This document shows, in pieces, positions 8,783 through 17,885 of a DNA stretch of 64,000 nucleotides. The position numbers were made by a program, and so were the translations under genes. The stretch covers positions 1 through 64,000 of the forward strand of contig NZ_JFKA01000012.1 of the NCBI RefSeq assembly GCF_002115755.1. Reading direction: 5' to 3'. This DNA is from Thalassospira mesophila (GTDB lineage Bacteria > Pseudomonadota > Alphaproteobacteria > Rhodospirillales > Thalassospiraceae). Position 1 is the first letter of the stretch. Each line of letters opens with the position of its first letter. A model generated the notes under the pieces. That model did not search any database. It had not been told where the DNA came from and saw nothing but the letters and a program-made list of their open reading frames with translations.

Positions 8783-9802
8783 ATGTTGAAATCACGCTTG
8801 CTGTTTACCGGTGCCCTGTTTGTTGCTGCCCAGTTTGCCCTGCCCAATGGCGCGCAGGCAGCAGATGCGCCGCGTGTTGTCGCCTCGATCAAGCCCATTC
8901 ATTCCATTGCCGCGGCCATCATGGAAGGTGTGGGCGAACCGGACTTGCTGGTTAAAGGGGCCGCATCGCCGCACACCTATTCGCTGCGCCCCAGCGAAGC
9001 CAGTGCGCTTCAAAATGCCGATCTGGTTATTTATGTCTCGCCGGAGCTTGAGGCGTTTTTAAGCAAACCGCTGGCGTCGCTTTCGGGCAATGCCAAAATT
9101 CTGGAACTGGCCGAAGCCGATGGTATTTCAACCCTTGCCATGCGCGAAGGCGGGGCGTGGGAAGCCCATCATCATGGTGACGAAGACGCCCATGATGATG
9201 ATGATGAAGAACATGATGATCATGACCACGACACGGCCCATGATGATGACCATAACCACGATCATGACCCCGAACATCATCACGACGAAGGCGACCCGCA
9301 TATCTGGATGAGCCCGGAAAACGGCAAGGCCATTGCGCGCGATATTACCGAAGAACTGGCCGAAATTGACCCGACCCACGCCGATTTTTATCGCGCGAAC
9401 CTGAAAAGCCTACTTGGCAAAATCGATGCAACAAAGGATGATCTGGTAAACCGCATCAGTGCAGTTCGCCAAAAGCCCTTCATTGTCTTTCACGATGCCT
9501 ATCAATATCTGGAACACAGCTTTGATTTACAGGCCGTTGGCTCCATCACCATTTCGCCGGATCGCAAACCGGGTGCAAAACGCCTGCATGACATTGAAGA
9601 AAAAATCAAATCAAGCGGTGCGTCCTGTGTGTTTGCTGAACCGCAATTCAAACCTGCCCTTGTTCAGTCCATCGTCGCCGATACCGGCGCACGCATTGGA
9701 ACCCTGGACCCGCTAGGAGCCAATATTGACGCCGGACCGGATGCCTATACCGACATTTTGTCGCAAAATATTGACGCATTGGCGAGTTGCCTTAAAGGTT
9801 AA
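8783..9802 (+). CDS. znuA: Zinc ABC transporter periplasmic binding protein ZnuA
   Basis: A 339-residue cluster A-I metal-binding protein. The signal peptide MLKSRLLFTGALFVAAQFAL ends near AQAADA. Zinc ligands are recognisable in SPHTYSLRPS, DPHIWMSPEN and FHDAYQYLEH. Between the first two lies a His/Asp/Glu-rich loop at roughly residues 128-170, typical of zinc-specific ZnuA proteins. I chose the ATG at 8783 because it gives a clean signal peptide; the frame is open twelve codons further. No znuB or znuC is adjacent: the next genes are zevA and zevB. A Zur-like dyad lies just upstream. Confidence 0.93.
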   Translation: MLKSRLLFTGALFVAAQFALPNGAQAADAPRVVASIKPIHSIAAAIMEGVGEPDLLVKGAASPHTYSLRPSEASALQNADLVIYVSPELEAFLSKPLASLSGNAKILELAEADGISTLAMREGGAWEAHHHGDEDAHDDDDEEHDDHDHDTAHDDDHNHDHDPEHHHDEGDPHIWMSPENGKAIARDITEELAEIDPTHADFYRANLKSLLGKIDATKDDLVNRISAVRQKPFIVFHDAYQYLEHSFDLQAVGSITISPDRKPGAKRLHDIEEKIKSSGASCVFAEPQFKPALVQSIVADTGARIGTLDPLGANIDAGPDAYTDILSQNIDALASCLKG

Positions 9803-9818
9803 ACCCCTAACCTTTCTG

Positions 9819-10466
9819 GTGAAGGCGTCGCGCCCCGTTTCCCGGGGCGCGCGCTTTTTGTATCTGGTGCACCGGGCGGCATTTGCAGGCGTCATCAGCT
9901 TTGTTGCCCTCGCCTGCTTTTCCCCCGTGGCACAGGCCCATCCCCATGTCTGGCTTGATACCCAATCAACCATGATTTTTACCGGCAAAAAAATATCCGC
10001 CATCCGCATGGTCTGGATTTTTGATGATATGTTCAGCCTGACCGTGATGGACCAGTTTGACCACAATCATGATCGCCGGTTTTTTGATGCCGAAAATGAC
10101 GAGGTCCGCGACAATGCCTTTATTGCGCTGGCCGATATCGGTTTTCTGACCTATCTGCGCCGCAATGAAAAAGTGGTCAAGATTGCGGACTTTCAGGATT
10201 TTATCGCCGATATTACCGACGATGGACGGGTAAAATACAGCTTTACCCTGAGCTTGGCCGAACCTGTCGACCCGATCGCCGATCAGATCGGATTATCGGT
10301 TTATGATTCCGAATATTACATTGATGTCGGCTTTGCCAAAGACAACCCGATTTCGTTTTCCGGCAATGATGGCATAAAATGCAGCTATAAAATGGGCGAA
10401 GATGACAAGCATCGCATTTATTACGACATGGTCTCGCCGCAGCGCGCCGACATCACCTGTCATTAA
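9819..10466 (+). CDS. zevA: DUF1007 periplasmic zinc-binding protein, ZevA-like
   Basis: About 215 residues. A basic N-terminus and hydrophobic stretch (FAGVISFVALACFSPVAQA) form a signal peptide, after which the mature protein starts HPHVWLDTQ, the DUF1007 hallmark. DNHDxxxFD-type acidic and histidine clusters (QFDHNHDRRFFDAENDE) suggest metal binding. In Haemophilus influenzae the DUF1007 protein ZevA works with the NicO-type permease ZevB in zinc acquisition; the same pair is here behind znuA. The start is uncertain: after the znuA stop only GTG codons at 9819 and 9867 are in frame, and neither has a strong ribosome site, so coupling to znuA is likely. Confidence 0.75.
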   Translation: MKASRPVSRGARFLYLVHRAAFAGVISFVALACFSPVAQAHPHVWLDTQSTMIFTGKKISAIRMVWIFDDMFSLTVMDQFDHNHDRRFFDAENDEVRDNAFIALADIGFLTYLRRNEKVVKIADFQDFIADITDDGRVKYSFTLSLAEPVDPIADQIGLSVYDSEYYIDVGFAKDNPISFSGNDGIKCSYKMGEDDKHRIYYDMVSPQRADITCH

Positions 10467-10476
10467 ACAAGCTGGC

Positions 10477-11517
10477 ATGGTGTATCGCGGCATTTTAATG
10501 CTGGCCGTGCTGATAATATGTGCGGGCTTTGCCCTGCTTGTTACCGCCCCCCATGCCAACGCCCAAACGGCACAATTGCTGGGCCGGCGCAGCCCGGCGG
10601 ACCAATCGGCAACCACGGCCCCCGCAATCGCGATGCCCGACTGGCTGGCGGGCATCGTCGGCGGGGCGATGAAAATACAAACGCAGCTTAACCGCGACAT
10701 GACCCAAACCCTGCGCGATGCCAAACAGGGCAACAGCTGGTGGCCCGCCCTTAGCATCATTGCCCTGTCCTTTGCCTATGGCGTGTTTCATGCTGCCGGG
10801 CCGGGGCATGGCAAAATGGTAACCAGCACCTATTTTCTCTCCCGCGATGCCGGGTGGAAACAGGGCGTTGCCATGGGCGGGCTCATCGCGGCGACCCAGG
10901 CCGTAAGTGCCATTCTCCTGGTTGGGACATTAGGGCTGATATTTGATCTGGGCCCGGCGGCGATTACCAAAAACGGCTTGTTGCTGGAACTGGCATCCTA
11001 TGCCCTGATCGTGGTGATGGGTTTTTATATGTGCCTGCGCATCGCCCAGGGGCGCGATGATTGTTGCGACCATGGTCCGGCGGCACACACCCATTCTCAT
11101 GATCACGACCACAGCCACAGCCACGACCACCAGCATGAACATGCTCATGCTCCTGAAACCCGACAGTCACACACCACCAACACCCGGGGCCGGTCCAACG
11201 CGATCATAAGTGCCATTATTGTCGGTTTACGGCCCTGTACCGGGTCGATCCTGATGTTGCTTTTTACCTTGGCAAACGGGCTGTTTTTAATTGGCATTGC
11301 GGCCGCCTTTGCCATGGCATTTGGTGTTGCCTTAACGGTCAGCGCGATTGGCCTTGCGGCCATTGGCATTCGGTTTGGCAGCCAGAAACTGTTTCCTGTC
11401 TCGCCAGCAGTATCGTTATGGGTGCGCCGTATTGTTGGCTTTGGCGGGGCGGCCCTGATTACCCTTTTTGGCGTGGTGCTGTTTTTATCTGCCAGCCATC
11501 AGTTGGGTTGGGTTTAG
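10477..11517 (+). CDS. zevB: NicO/RcnA-family metal permease, ZevB-like
   Basis: A 346-residue membrane protein. A first helix or signal (GILMLAVLIICAGFALLV) is followed by a periplasmic stretch. The NicO core then contains FHAAGPGHGKMVTSTYF, the HxAGPGHGK metal-transport signature, about six helices, and a long His-rich cytoplasmic loop (residues ~225-260, HSHDHDHSHSHDH). Family members move Ni, Co or Zn. Position after zevA and znuA under a Zur-like site argues for zinc. The ATG at 10477 follows the zevA stop by ten bases; an ATG nine codons on is possible. Transport direction is not shown by the sequence. Confidence 0.78.
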   Translation: MVYRGILMLAVLIICAGFALLVTAPHANAQTAQLLGRRSPADQSATTAPAIAMPDWLAGIVGGAMKIQTQLNRDMTQTLRDAKQGNSWWPALSIIALSFAYGVFHAAGPGHGKMVTSTYFLSRDAGWKQGVAMGGLIAATQAVSAILLVGTLGLIFDLGPAAITKNGLLLELASYALIVVMGFYMCLRIAQGRDDCCDHGPAAHTHSHDHDHSHSHDHQHEHAHAPETRQSHTTNTRGRSNAIISAIIVGLRPCTGSILMLLFTLANGLFLIGIAAAFAMAFGVALTVSAIGLAAIGIRFGSQKLFPVSPAVSLWVRRIVGFGGAALITLFGVVLFLSASHQLGWV

Positions 11518-11578
11518 TTTTAAAGCCCGGCCTTCCCTACTCGTCCTTGCCCCTCCTGCCCGCCCGCCAATTCCCGGT

Positions 11579-12529
11579 TCACCCCTTGCGGTGTGCGCGT
11601 AATTTGCTGATTTGCGTGCCATATTGCGCCCGAAATGCCCGGCTCAGGGTGGCTGTCGATGCAAAACCGGTTTGCAGGGCTATTTGCGCCACCGACAGCC
11701 CCGTTTGTGTTGCCATGTCATGCGCGCGTGCCAGTCGGATCATCTGGTAATATTTCCCCGGCGACATCGCCAGTTCGCGCTGAAACAACCGGTCTAACGA
11801 CCGCAGCGATAATGATGCGCGCTTCGCAATTGTCGCAAGGGAAACCGGGTCTTCAATATGGGCCATCATCACATCAATCGCGGCCAAAAACCCCGGCGTA
11901 TCGGACCGGCGTTTTAAAATATTGGCCCCGCGCCCGCTGTCATATTGGCGTTCGGCGTCATACACAAACAGGTTGGCAACGTTAAAGGCCATCGCCGGGC
12001 CAAATTTTTCGGCCAGCAGATGCAACATCATCTCCAGCACGGTCGAGGCCCCGCCGCAGGTGATGTATTTTCCCGCCACCACAAATCGCTGTTTTCCCGG
12101 AATAACGTCGGGGAAGGTTTCGGCAAAACCGGCGGCTTCTTGCCAATGAATGGTGGCCTGTGCCCCGTTTAACAACCCGGCTGATGCCAGCAACCATGCA
12201 CCGGTATCAAGCCCGGCAACGACACCGGCCCGGCTTGCCAGTTGCCGCAACTGCGCCCGCCCGCGCGGCGACACATGCCCGCGCACATCATACCCCGCAA
12301 TCACCACCAGATAATCCACCACGCCCGCCTGTGTAATATCGCCATCAGGCTTGATCTGGATACCGCTGGAACTTTGCACAAGGCCGTTATCCAGCGTGCT
12401 GATATGCCAGCAAATGTTCTGCCCCTGCGCCATATCACGCGCGGCGCGCAAGGGTTCAAGCGCACTGGCCAGAACCATGTTTGAAAAACCGTCAAACAAC
12501 AAAAACTGAAAAGACATATCATTTGGCAT
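11579..12529 (-). CDS. cdhR: GlxA-type AraC regulator, CdhR-like carnitine regulator
   Basis: A 316-residue regulator with an N-terminal DJ-1/PfpI-like domain (residues ~5-180: FLLFDGFSNMVLASALEPLR, GLDTGAWLLASAGLLNGAQATIHW) and two C-terminal AraC helix-turn-helix motifs ending SKLRAHRKG. In Pseudomonas, CdhR of this architecture activates carnitine dehydrogenase genes. Here it is divergent from cdhC and cdhA, which strongly suggests the same role. The ATG at 12529 was preferred; one at 12517 (MSFQF) is equally possible, and neither has a good ribosome site. Its 3' end converges with zevB. Confidence 0.8.
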   Translation of the reverse strand: MPNDMSFQFLLFDGFSNMVLASALEPLRAARDMAQGQNICWHISTLDNGLVQSSSGIQIKPDGDITQAGVVDYLVVIAGYDVRGHVSPRGRAQLRQLASRAGVVAGLDTGAWLLASAGLLNGAQATIHWQEAAGFAETFPDVIPGKQRFVVAGKYITCGGASTVLEMMLHLLAEKFGPAMAFNVANLFVYDAERQYDSGRGANILKRRSDTPGFLAAIDVMMAHIEDPVSLATIAKRASLSLRSLDRLFQRELAMSPGKYYQMIRLARAHDMATQTGLSVAQIALQTGFASTATLSRAFRAQYGTQISKLRAHRKG

Positions 12530-12618
12530 AATTGGCAAAATAACGGACGGTATAGGCAAATATCAACGGCCAATTTCCCGCTAGGCTGGGCAACAGCACA
12601 CAAAACAGGGATTGCACC

Positions 12619-13530
12619 ATGCCATTAACCATGAACCGCGATGTTTTTATCACCGCCGCCGTCACCGGCTCGGGCGCGACGCAGGATAAATCGCCCCATG
12701 TGCCGCGTTCACCGCAGCAAATTGCCGAGGCCGCCATTGACGCCGCGCGGGCCGGTGCCGCGATTGTCCATTGCCATGTACGCGATCCCGAAACCGGCGC
12801 ACCATCGCGCGACGTGCGCTATTACCGCGACGTCACCGAGCGCATTCGCGCCGCCGATGTTGATGTGGTTTTAAACCTGACAGCCGGCATGGGCGGTGAC
12901 ATTGTTTTTGGATCATCCAACGCCCCCCTGCCCTTAAACCCGGCTGGCACCGATATGGTCGGGGCCAGCGAACGCATGGCCCATATTGCCGATTGCCTGC
13001 CCGAAATTTGCACGCTCGATTGCGGCACCATGAATTTTGCCGAGGCCGATTATGTCATGACCAACACGCCGGGCATGTTGCGCGCCATGGGGCAAATGAT
13101 GACCGACCTTGGCGTTAAACCCGAGATCGAGGCCTTTGATACCGGGCATTTATGGTTTGCCAAACAACTGGTGGCCGAAGGCATTTTAACCAGCCCGGCA
13201 CTGGTGCAACTGTGCATGGGGGTGCCATGGGGCGCGCCCAATGATTTAAATACCTTTATGGCGATGGTTAATAATGTGCCGTCGGACTGGAACTGGTCGG
13301 CATTTTCGCTGGGCCGGGACCAAATGCCATTTGTCGCCGCATCGGTTTTGGCGGGTGGCAATGTCCGCGTTGGCCTGGAAGACAACCTGTTTTTGAAAAA
13401 AGGTGTGCTGGCAAGCAATGCGCAACTGGTGGAACGCGCGGTTGGCATTATTGACCGCATGGGGGCGAATATTATCGGCCCCGATGCTGTGCGTAAAAAG
13501 CTGGGCCTGACCAAGCGGGAGCCGAAATAA
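12619..13530 (+). CDS. cdhC: Dehydrocarnitine cleavage enzyme (BKACE/DUF849 family)
   Basis: A 303-residue beta-keto acid cleavage enzyme. The fold's zinc ligands appear in VHCHVRDPETG near residue 50, with further motifs LNLTAGMGG, ERMAHIADCLPEICTLDCG and the C-terminal GNVRVGLEDNLFL typical of BKACE proteins. Here it probably splits 3-dehydrocarnitine with acetyl-CoA into betainyl-CoA and acetoacetate, step two of aerobic carnitine breakdown. It begins 90 bases from cdhR in the opposite direction and its TAA overlaps the next ATG by one base, so it is coupled with carnitine dehydrogenase. Substrate is inferred from that neighbour. Confidence 0.85.
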   Translation: MPLTMNRDVFITAAVTGSGATQDKSPHVPRSPQQIAEAAIDAARAGAAIVHCHVRDPETGAPSRDVRYYRDVTERIRAADVDVVLNLTAGMGGDIVFGSSNAPLPLNPAGTDMVGASERMAHIADCLPEICTLDCGTMNFAEADYVMTNTPGMLRAMGQMMTDLGVKPEIEAFDTGHLWFAKQLVAEGILTSPALVQLCMGVPWGAPNDLNTFMAMVNNVPSDWNWSAFSLGRDQMPFVAASVLAGGNVRVGLEDNLFLKKGVLASNAQLVERAVGIIDRMGANIIGPDAVRKKLGLTKREPK

Positions 13531-15005
13531 TGGCGATCAACAATCCCCCCTTAAAAGCCGCGATTATCGGCGGCGGTGTTATTGGTGGCGGCTGGGTCGC
13601 CCGGTTTTTGCTAAATGGCTGGGACGTTGCCGTTTACGACCCCGACCCGGAGGCCGAACGTAAAATTGCCGCCGTACTGGCAAATGCCCGGCGCAGCCTG
13701 CCTGCCCTTTATGACACCGCCCTTCCTGCCGAAGGAAAACTGGTTTTTTGTGGCTCCGTCGCCAAAGCAGTAGACGGGGCACGCTGGGTGCAGGAAAGTG
13801 CGCCGGAACAATTGGCGATCAAGCATCGTATTTTGGCTGAAATTCAGCAATATGCCGATAAAAACGCTGTTATCGGGTCTTCCACATCGGGTTTTAAACC
13901 ATCTGAATTGCAGGAAGGTGCCGCACGCCCCGGTCAAATCGTCGTCGCCCATCCGTTTAACCCGGTTTATTTGCTGCCATTGATCGAAATTGTGGCATCA
14001 AAACAATCGGACAAAGCCTTTGTCGCGGCGGCCTGCGGTATTTTGCGCGATGTCGGCCTGAAACCCTTGGTTGTTGGCAAGGAAATTGACGCCCATATTG
14101 CCGACCGTTTGCTTGAAGCTGTCTGGCGTGAAGGCCTGTGGCTGGTGAATGACGGCATTGCCACCACCGAAGAAATTGACGATGCCATTCGCTTTGGTTT
14201 CGGTTTGCGTTGGGCACAGATGGGCCTGTTTGAAACCTATCGCATTGCTGGCGGCGAAGCTGGCATGGGGCATTTCATTGCCCAGTTTGGCCCGGCCCTG
14301 AAATGGCCCTGGACCAAATTAATGAATGTGCCGGAACTAACCCCGGAACTGATCGCCAAAATCGCCGCCCAGTCCGATGCACAATCGGGTGCCTTGTCGA
14401 TCCGCGAGCTGGAACGCCTGCGCGACGATAATCTGGTCGGGATGATGCGCGCCCTTAAAAAATCGGGCAGCGGGGCGGGCGGCACCCTTAATGACCATGA
14501 AAAAGCCCTGAGCCGAAATGCACCGACGGCAGACACACACGCATTACCGCAAACCGTGTGTCGGCAGGTGCCGCAAAGCTGGGCCGATTATAACGGCCAC
14601 ATGAACGAAGCCCACTATCTGGAGGCCTTTGCCCAGGCAAGTGATGCGTTTATGGCGTTAATTGGCGCCGATGACGCCTATATCGCCAGCGGCAAAAGTT
14701 TCTTTACCGCCGAAACCCATTTGCGCCACCTGGCCGAAGCCAAAGCAGGCGACACGATAACCATCACTACCCGCGTGCTGCTGGCACAGGGTAAAAAGAT
14801 GCACTTGTTTCACACGCTCTATGGCAAGGATGGCAGCATTCTTGCCACCTGTGAAACCCTGCTGATCCATGTGGACCTTACAACACGGCGGGCCTGCAAC
14901 CCCGACGCCGAAGTTACCCGTCATCTGCAAGAATTTGGCGATGCCCATGCCAAGCTGGCAAAACCCGACGGTGCCGGTCGCCACGTTGGCCAAAAAAACG
15001 GCTGA
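13530..15005 (+). CDS. cdhA: L-carnitine dehydrogenase fused to hot-dog (betainyl-CoA) thioesterase
   Basis: A 491-residue fusion. Residues ~1-300 are a 3-hydroxyacyl-CoA-dehydrogenase-type NAD enzyme: dinucleotide motif AIIGGGVIGGGWVARF near residue 12, SSTSGFKPSEL, and HPFNPVYLLPLIEIV. Residues ~345-475 form a hot-dog thioesterase (WADYNGHMNEAHYLEAF, then a CETLLIHVDL strand). The first half oxidises L-carnitine to 3-dehydrocarnitine; the second likely hydrolyses betainyl-CoA to glycine betaine, made by separate cdhA and cdhB genes in Pseudomonas. Together with cdhC it covers the three steps from carnitine to betaine. A strong terminator follows. Confidence 0.88.
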   Translation: MAINNPPLKAAIIGGGVIGGGWVARFLLNGWDVAVYDPDPEAERKIAAVLANARRSLPALYDTALPAEGKLVFCGSVAKAVDGARWVQESAPEQLAIKHRILAEIQQYADKNAVIGSSTSGFKPSELQEGAARPGQIVVAHPFNPVYLLPLIEIVASKQSDKAFVAAACGILRDVGLKPLVVGKEIDAHIADRLLEAVWREGLWLVNDGIATTEEIDDAIRFGFGLRWAQMGLFETYRIAGGEAGMGHFIAQFGPALKWPWTKLMNVPELTPELIAKIAAQSDAQSGALSIRELERLRDDNLVGMMRALKKSGSGAGGTLNDHEKALSRNAPTADTHALPQTVCRQVPQSWADYNGHMNEAHYLEAFAQASDAFMALIGADDAYIASGKSFFTAETHLRHLAEAKAGDTITITTRVLLAQGKKMHLFHTLYGKDGSILATCETLLIHVDLTTRRACNPDAEVTRHLQEFGDAHAKLAKPDGAGRHVGQKNG

Positions 15006-15027
15006 CCGGTTGGTCCTTCCCCATAAA

Positions 15028-15061
15028 AACACGGCCCGAAACATGTGTTTCGGGCCGTGTT
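15028..15061. terminator. Bidirectional terminator between cdhA and pstB
   Basis: AACACGGCCCGAAAC pairs with GTTTCGGGCCGTGTT over 15 bases around a four-base loop, 23 bases after cdhA and 33 bases before the end of pstB, so it can serve both converging units. Confidence 0.88.
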
Positions 15062-15093
15062 GCATTTATAGCAATGTCGGGCGGCGGGTTGGC

Positions 15094-15909
15094 TTAGCCA
15101 AAACGCCCGGTAATATAATCGCGGGTGCGGGCTTCGCGCGGGTTGGTGAACAATTCGCGCGTCGGGCTGATTTCAATCAGATCGCCCAGATACATGAACG
15201 CCGTGTAATCCGACGTGCGTGCCGCCTGCTGCATATTATGCGTGACGATGATGATGGTGTAATCAGCGCGCAATTCCGAAATCAGTTCCTCGATTTTCAT
15301 GGTTGAAATCGGGTCAAGGGCCGATGCCGGTTCGTCAAGCAACAGCACTTCGGGGTTCAGCACCACCGACCGCGCAATGCACAAACGTTGCTGTTGCCCG
15401 CCCGAAAGGCCATTGCCGCTGACATGAAGTTTGTCTTTGACTTCGTCCCACAGGGCGACTTTGCGCAGGCCCCATTCAACGCGGTCGTCCATTTCCGATT
15501 TGGTCAGTTTTTCATACATGCGCACAGCAAATGCGATGTTTTCGTAAATCGACATCGGAAACGGTGTTGGTTTTTGAAACACCATGCCAACACGGGCGCG
15601 TAGATTATTCAAATCCTTGCCCTGTGCCAGAATGTTTTCACCATCAAGCAAAATTTGCCCCGTTGCCGTCTGATTGGGATACAGCGAATAGATGCGGTTT
15701 AACGTGCGCAGCAACGTGGATTTGCCACAACCCGACGGCCCGATCAGTGCCGTTACGCTGCGATCATGAAAATCGAGCGAGATTGAATTCAGGGTTTTGT
15801 TTTTACCATAGTAAAAATCAAGATCCCGCACGCTTACTTTGATCGGAGTGGGTTCCGCGACCGGTGCGTGCGCAACGATATCATCGGGAAGAGCCTGAAA
15901 CATGCTCAT
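15094..15909 (-). CDS. pstB: Phosphate ABC transporter ATP-binding protein PstB
   Basis: A 271-residue ABC ATPase with Walker [10 protein letters not shown], signature [13 protein letters not shown], Walker [13 protein letters not shown] and the switch histidine in THNMQQA. The PstB-specific features [12 protein letters not shown] and [11 protein letters not shown] are present. It powers high-affinity phosphate import. I chose the ATG at 15909 with AAAGG five bases upstream; the longer open frame runs into pstA. Last gene of pstS-pstC-pstA-pstB; phoU is not in the window. Confidence 0.95.
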   Translation of the reverse strand: MSMFQALPDDIVAHAPVAEPTPIKVSVRDLDFYYGKNKTLNSISLDFHDRSVTALIGPSGCGKSTLLRTLNRIYSLYPNQTATGQILLDGENILAQGKDLNNLRARVGMVFQKPTPFPMSIYENIAFAVRMYEKLTKSEMDDRVEWGLRKVALWDEVKDKLHVSGNGLSGGQQQRLCIARSVVLNPEVLLLDEPASALDPISTMKIEELISELRADYTIIIVTHNMQQAARTSDYTAFMYLGDLIEISPTRELFTNPREARTRDYITGRFG

Positions 15910-15911
15910 GA

Positions 15912-16817
15912 TTAACCTTTCATCCTGCTTTTCGCAGCCAGCAACGTCCGTGCAGCAATGGTCAGCCCCAGCACGGCAAGAGTAATAAGCAACGCCCCGG
16001 CCCACGCCAGCGAACGCCAGTCGTCATAGGGGCTCATGGCGAAGTTGAAAATCACCACTGGCAGGTTTGCCATTGGCTGATTCATGTTCGTGCTCCAGAA
16101 CTGGTTATTAAGCGATGTAAACAACAGCGGGGCTGTTTCACCACTGATCCGGGCCACGGCAAGCAAGGCACCGGTCATTAAACCGGGGCCAGCGGCACGA
16201 TAAGACACCTGTAAAATCACCCGCCAGCGCGGAATACCAAGGGCAGCCGCCGCTTCGCGCAGGGTATCAGGCACAAGAAGCAACATGTCTTCGGAGGTAC
16301 GCACCACAACCGGCAGGGCAATAATTGCCAGCGCAATCGCCCCGGCATAGCCCGAAAAATGGCCCATCGGCACCACAACCAGTTCATAAACAAACAAACC
16401 GATCAGGATCGACGGGGCTGATAGCAAAATATCGTTGATAAAGCGCACCACAGCAGAAATTTTGGCATAACGCCCGTATTCGGCCAGATAGGTGCCGACC
16501 AGCAAGCCAACGGGAATGCCGATAATGGTGGCAATGCCCACCATCATCACCGAGCCGAAAATGGCATTTAACAAGCCACCATCCGAGCCCGGCGGCGGTG
16601 TCATTTCGGTAAACAGTTTCAGCGACAAGGCCGAAAAGCCCTGCCCGAACAAAGACCACAAAATCCACGCCAAAACGGCAAGGCCCAACAACGTGACAAC
16701 GTGCGACATTGTCATGTGAAACGTCGAAATGAAACGACGGCGCATATACATGCGACGCTGATAGGGCGAAGAAACCTGACGTTCGGTCGTTGGTGTGACC
16801 GGTGTTTGAACTGACAT
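15912..16817 (-). CDS. pstA: Phosphate ABC transporter permease PstA
   Basis: A 301-residue inner-membrane permease with about six transmembrane helices and the ABC-permease EAA loop ([23 protein letters not shown]) near residue 205. A basic cytoplasmic N-terminus ([10 protein letters not shown]) precedes the first helix. It pairs with PstC to form the phosphate channel. It lies 21 bases after pstC and almost touches pstB. Confidence 0.93.
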   Translation of the reverse strand: MSVQTPVTPTTERQVSSPYQRRMYMRRRFISTFHMTMSHVVTLLGLAVLAWILWSLFGQGFSALSLKLFTEMTPPPGSDGGLLNAIFGSVMMVGIATIIGIPVGLLVGTYLAEYGRYAKISAVVRFINDILLSAPSILIGLFVYELVVVPMGHFSGYAGAIALAIIALPVVVRTSEDMLLLVPDTLREAAAALGIPRWRVILQVSYRAAGPGLMTGALLAVARISGETAPLLFTSLNNQFWSTNMNQPMANLPVVIFNFAMSPYDDWRSLAWAGALLITLAVLGLTIAARTLLAAKSRMKG

Positions 16818-16838
16818 AGTGATGTGTCCTTTCCCGGC

Positions 16839-17777
16839 CTAGTGGCCTGATTGCTTTTTCAGGCGCAACAAAAACAGCCGAGCCACCGCGAGCACAATGA
16901 ACGTAATGACAAACAGGGTCAGGCCCAGTGTTACCAGTGCCGATGTGTGCAATTTGGAATCGGCTTCGACAAACTCATTGGCGATCGAGGACGAAATCGT
17001 TGCCCCCGGCCCCATAATGGAGGCCGACAGGCGATGCGAATTACCAATAACAAACGTAACCGCCATGGTTTCACCCAATGCCCGGCCCAGCCCCAGCATG
17101 ACCGCCCCAACGGTGCCCGCGCGGCAATAGGGCAAAACAACCCGATGCACCACTTCCCAGCGTGTACATCCCAGCCCATAGGCCGATTCTTTAAGCACAG
17201 CGGGAACGGTGGTAAACACATCACGCATCATCGCCGTGATAAACGGCACAATCATAATGGCCAGAATGATACCGGCGGTAAAAATACCAATGCCCATCGG
17301 CGGGCTGACAAATAACGGACCAATAACCGGGATTGGCGCCAGGTTTGCCATGGTCCAGTGCTGCATCGCGACACCAAATGTCGGGGCGAAAACAAACAGG
17401 CCCCACATGCCGTAAATAATACTGGGAATGGCGGCCAGCATTTCAATGGCGACACCGACGGGGCGTGCGATCCACGGCGGGGCCAGTTCGGTCAGAAAAA
17501 CGGCAATCCCGAAACTGACCGGAACCCCGATCACAAGGGCAATCACGGCCGTTACCAGAGTCTGTATAATCGCCGGAAGGGCACCATAAAGATCCTTGAC
17601 CGGGTTCCAGTCGGAACTGATGAAAAATGACAGTCCCTGATTTTTCAAAACCGGAATACTGCCCATCACCAGATACGCCAGAATGGCCACCAGCAAGAGC
17701 AGAACGAACATTGACAGTCCGAATGTCAGGTTATGGAAACCGCGATCAAATCCCGGTCTGAACTGTTTTACGGACAC
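16839..17777 (-). CDS. pstC: Phosphate ABC transporter permease PstC
   Basis: A 312-residue permease with six predicted helices and EAA loop LKESAYGLGCTRWEVVHRVVLPYC near residue 200. It partners PstA. The start is a GTG with a weak AGG-containing ribosome site. It is separated from pstS by a GC-rich stem-loop, a common way for the binding protein to be made in excess over the membrane components. Confidence 0.93.
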   Translation of the reverse strand: MSVKQFRPGFDRGFHNLTFGLSMFVLLLLVAILAYLVMGSIPVLKNQGLSFFISSDWNPVKDLYGALPAIIQTLVTAVIALVIGVPVSFGIAVFLTELAPPWIARPVGVAIEMLAAIPSIIYGMWGLFVFAPTFGVAMQHWTMANLAPIPVIGPLFVSPPMGIGIFTAGIILAIMIVPFITAMMRDVFTTVPAVLKESAYGLGCTRWEVVHRVVLPYCRAGTVGAVMLGLGRALGETMAVTFVIGNSHRLSASIMGPGATISSSIANEFVEADSKLHTSALVTLGLTLFVITFIVLAVARLFLLRLKKQSGH

Positions 17778-17831
17778 CGCAATAAACCTGCTTTTTTAGG
17801 GAAAAAATATTATGACCTTAAAACACCAAAG

Positions 17832-17859
17832 CCCGCCGCCGAGATCGTTCGGCGGCGGG
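17832..17859 (-). terminator. Attenuating stem-loop between pstS and pstC
   Basis: CCCGCCGCCGA pairs with TCGGCGGCGGG around a short loop; on the minus strand a T-rich run follows. It lies inside the operon, so partial termination or mRNA stabilisation 3' of pstS is the likely effect. Confidence 0.75.
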
Positions 17860-17885
17860 TTGGTCAGGTAAGTTATGCAGCAAAC

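Noticed and set aside
9166..9290. CAT/GAT-rich tract resembling a simple repeat
   Set aside because: It is the in-frame coding sequence of the ZnuA histidine-rich loop.
9128..9379. Met/Ile/Val-rich small membrane-like frame opposite znuA
   Set aside because: It is the complement of the His/Asp codons of the ZnuA metal loop.
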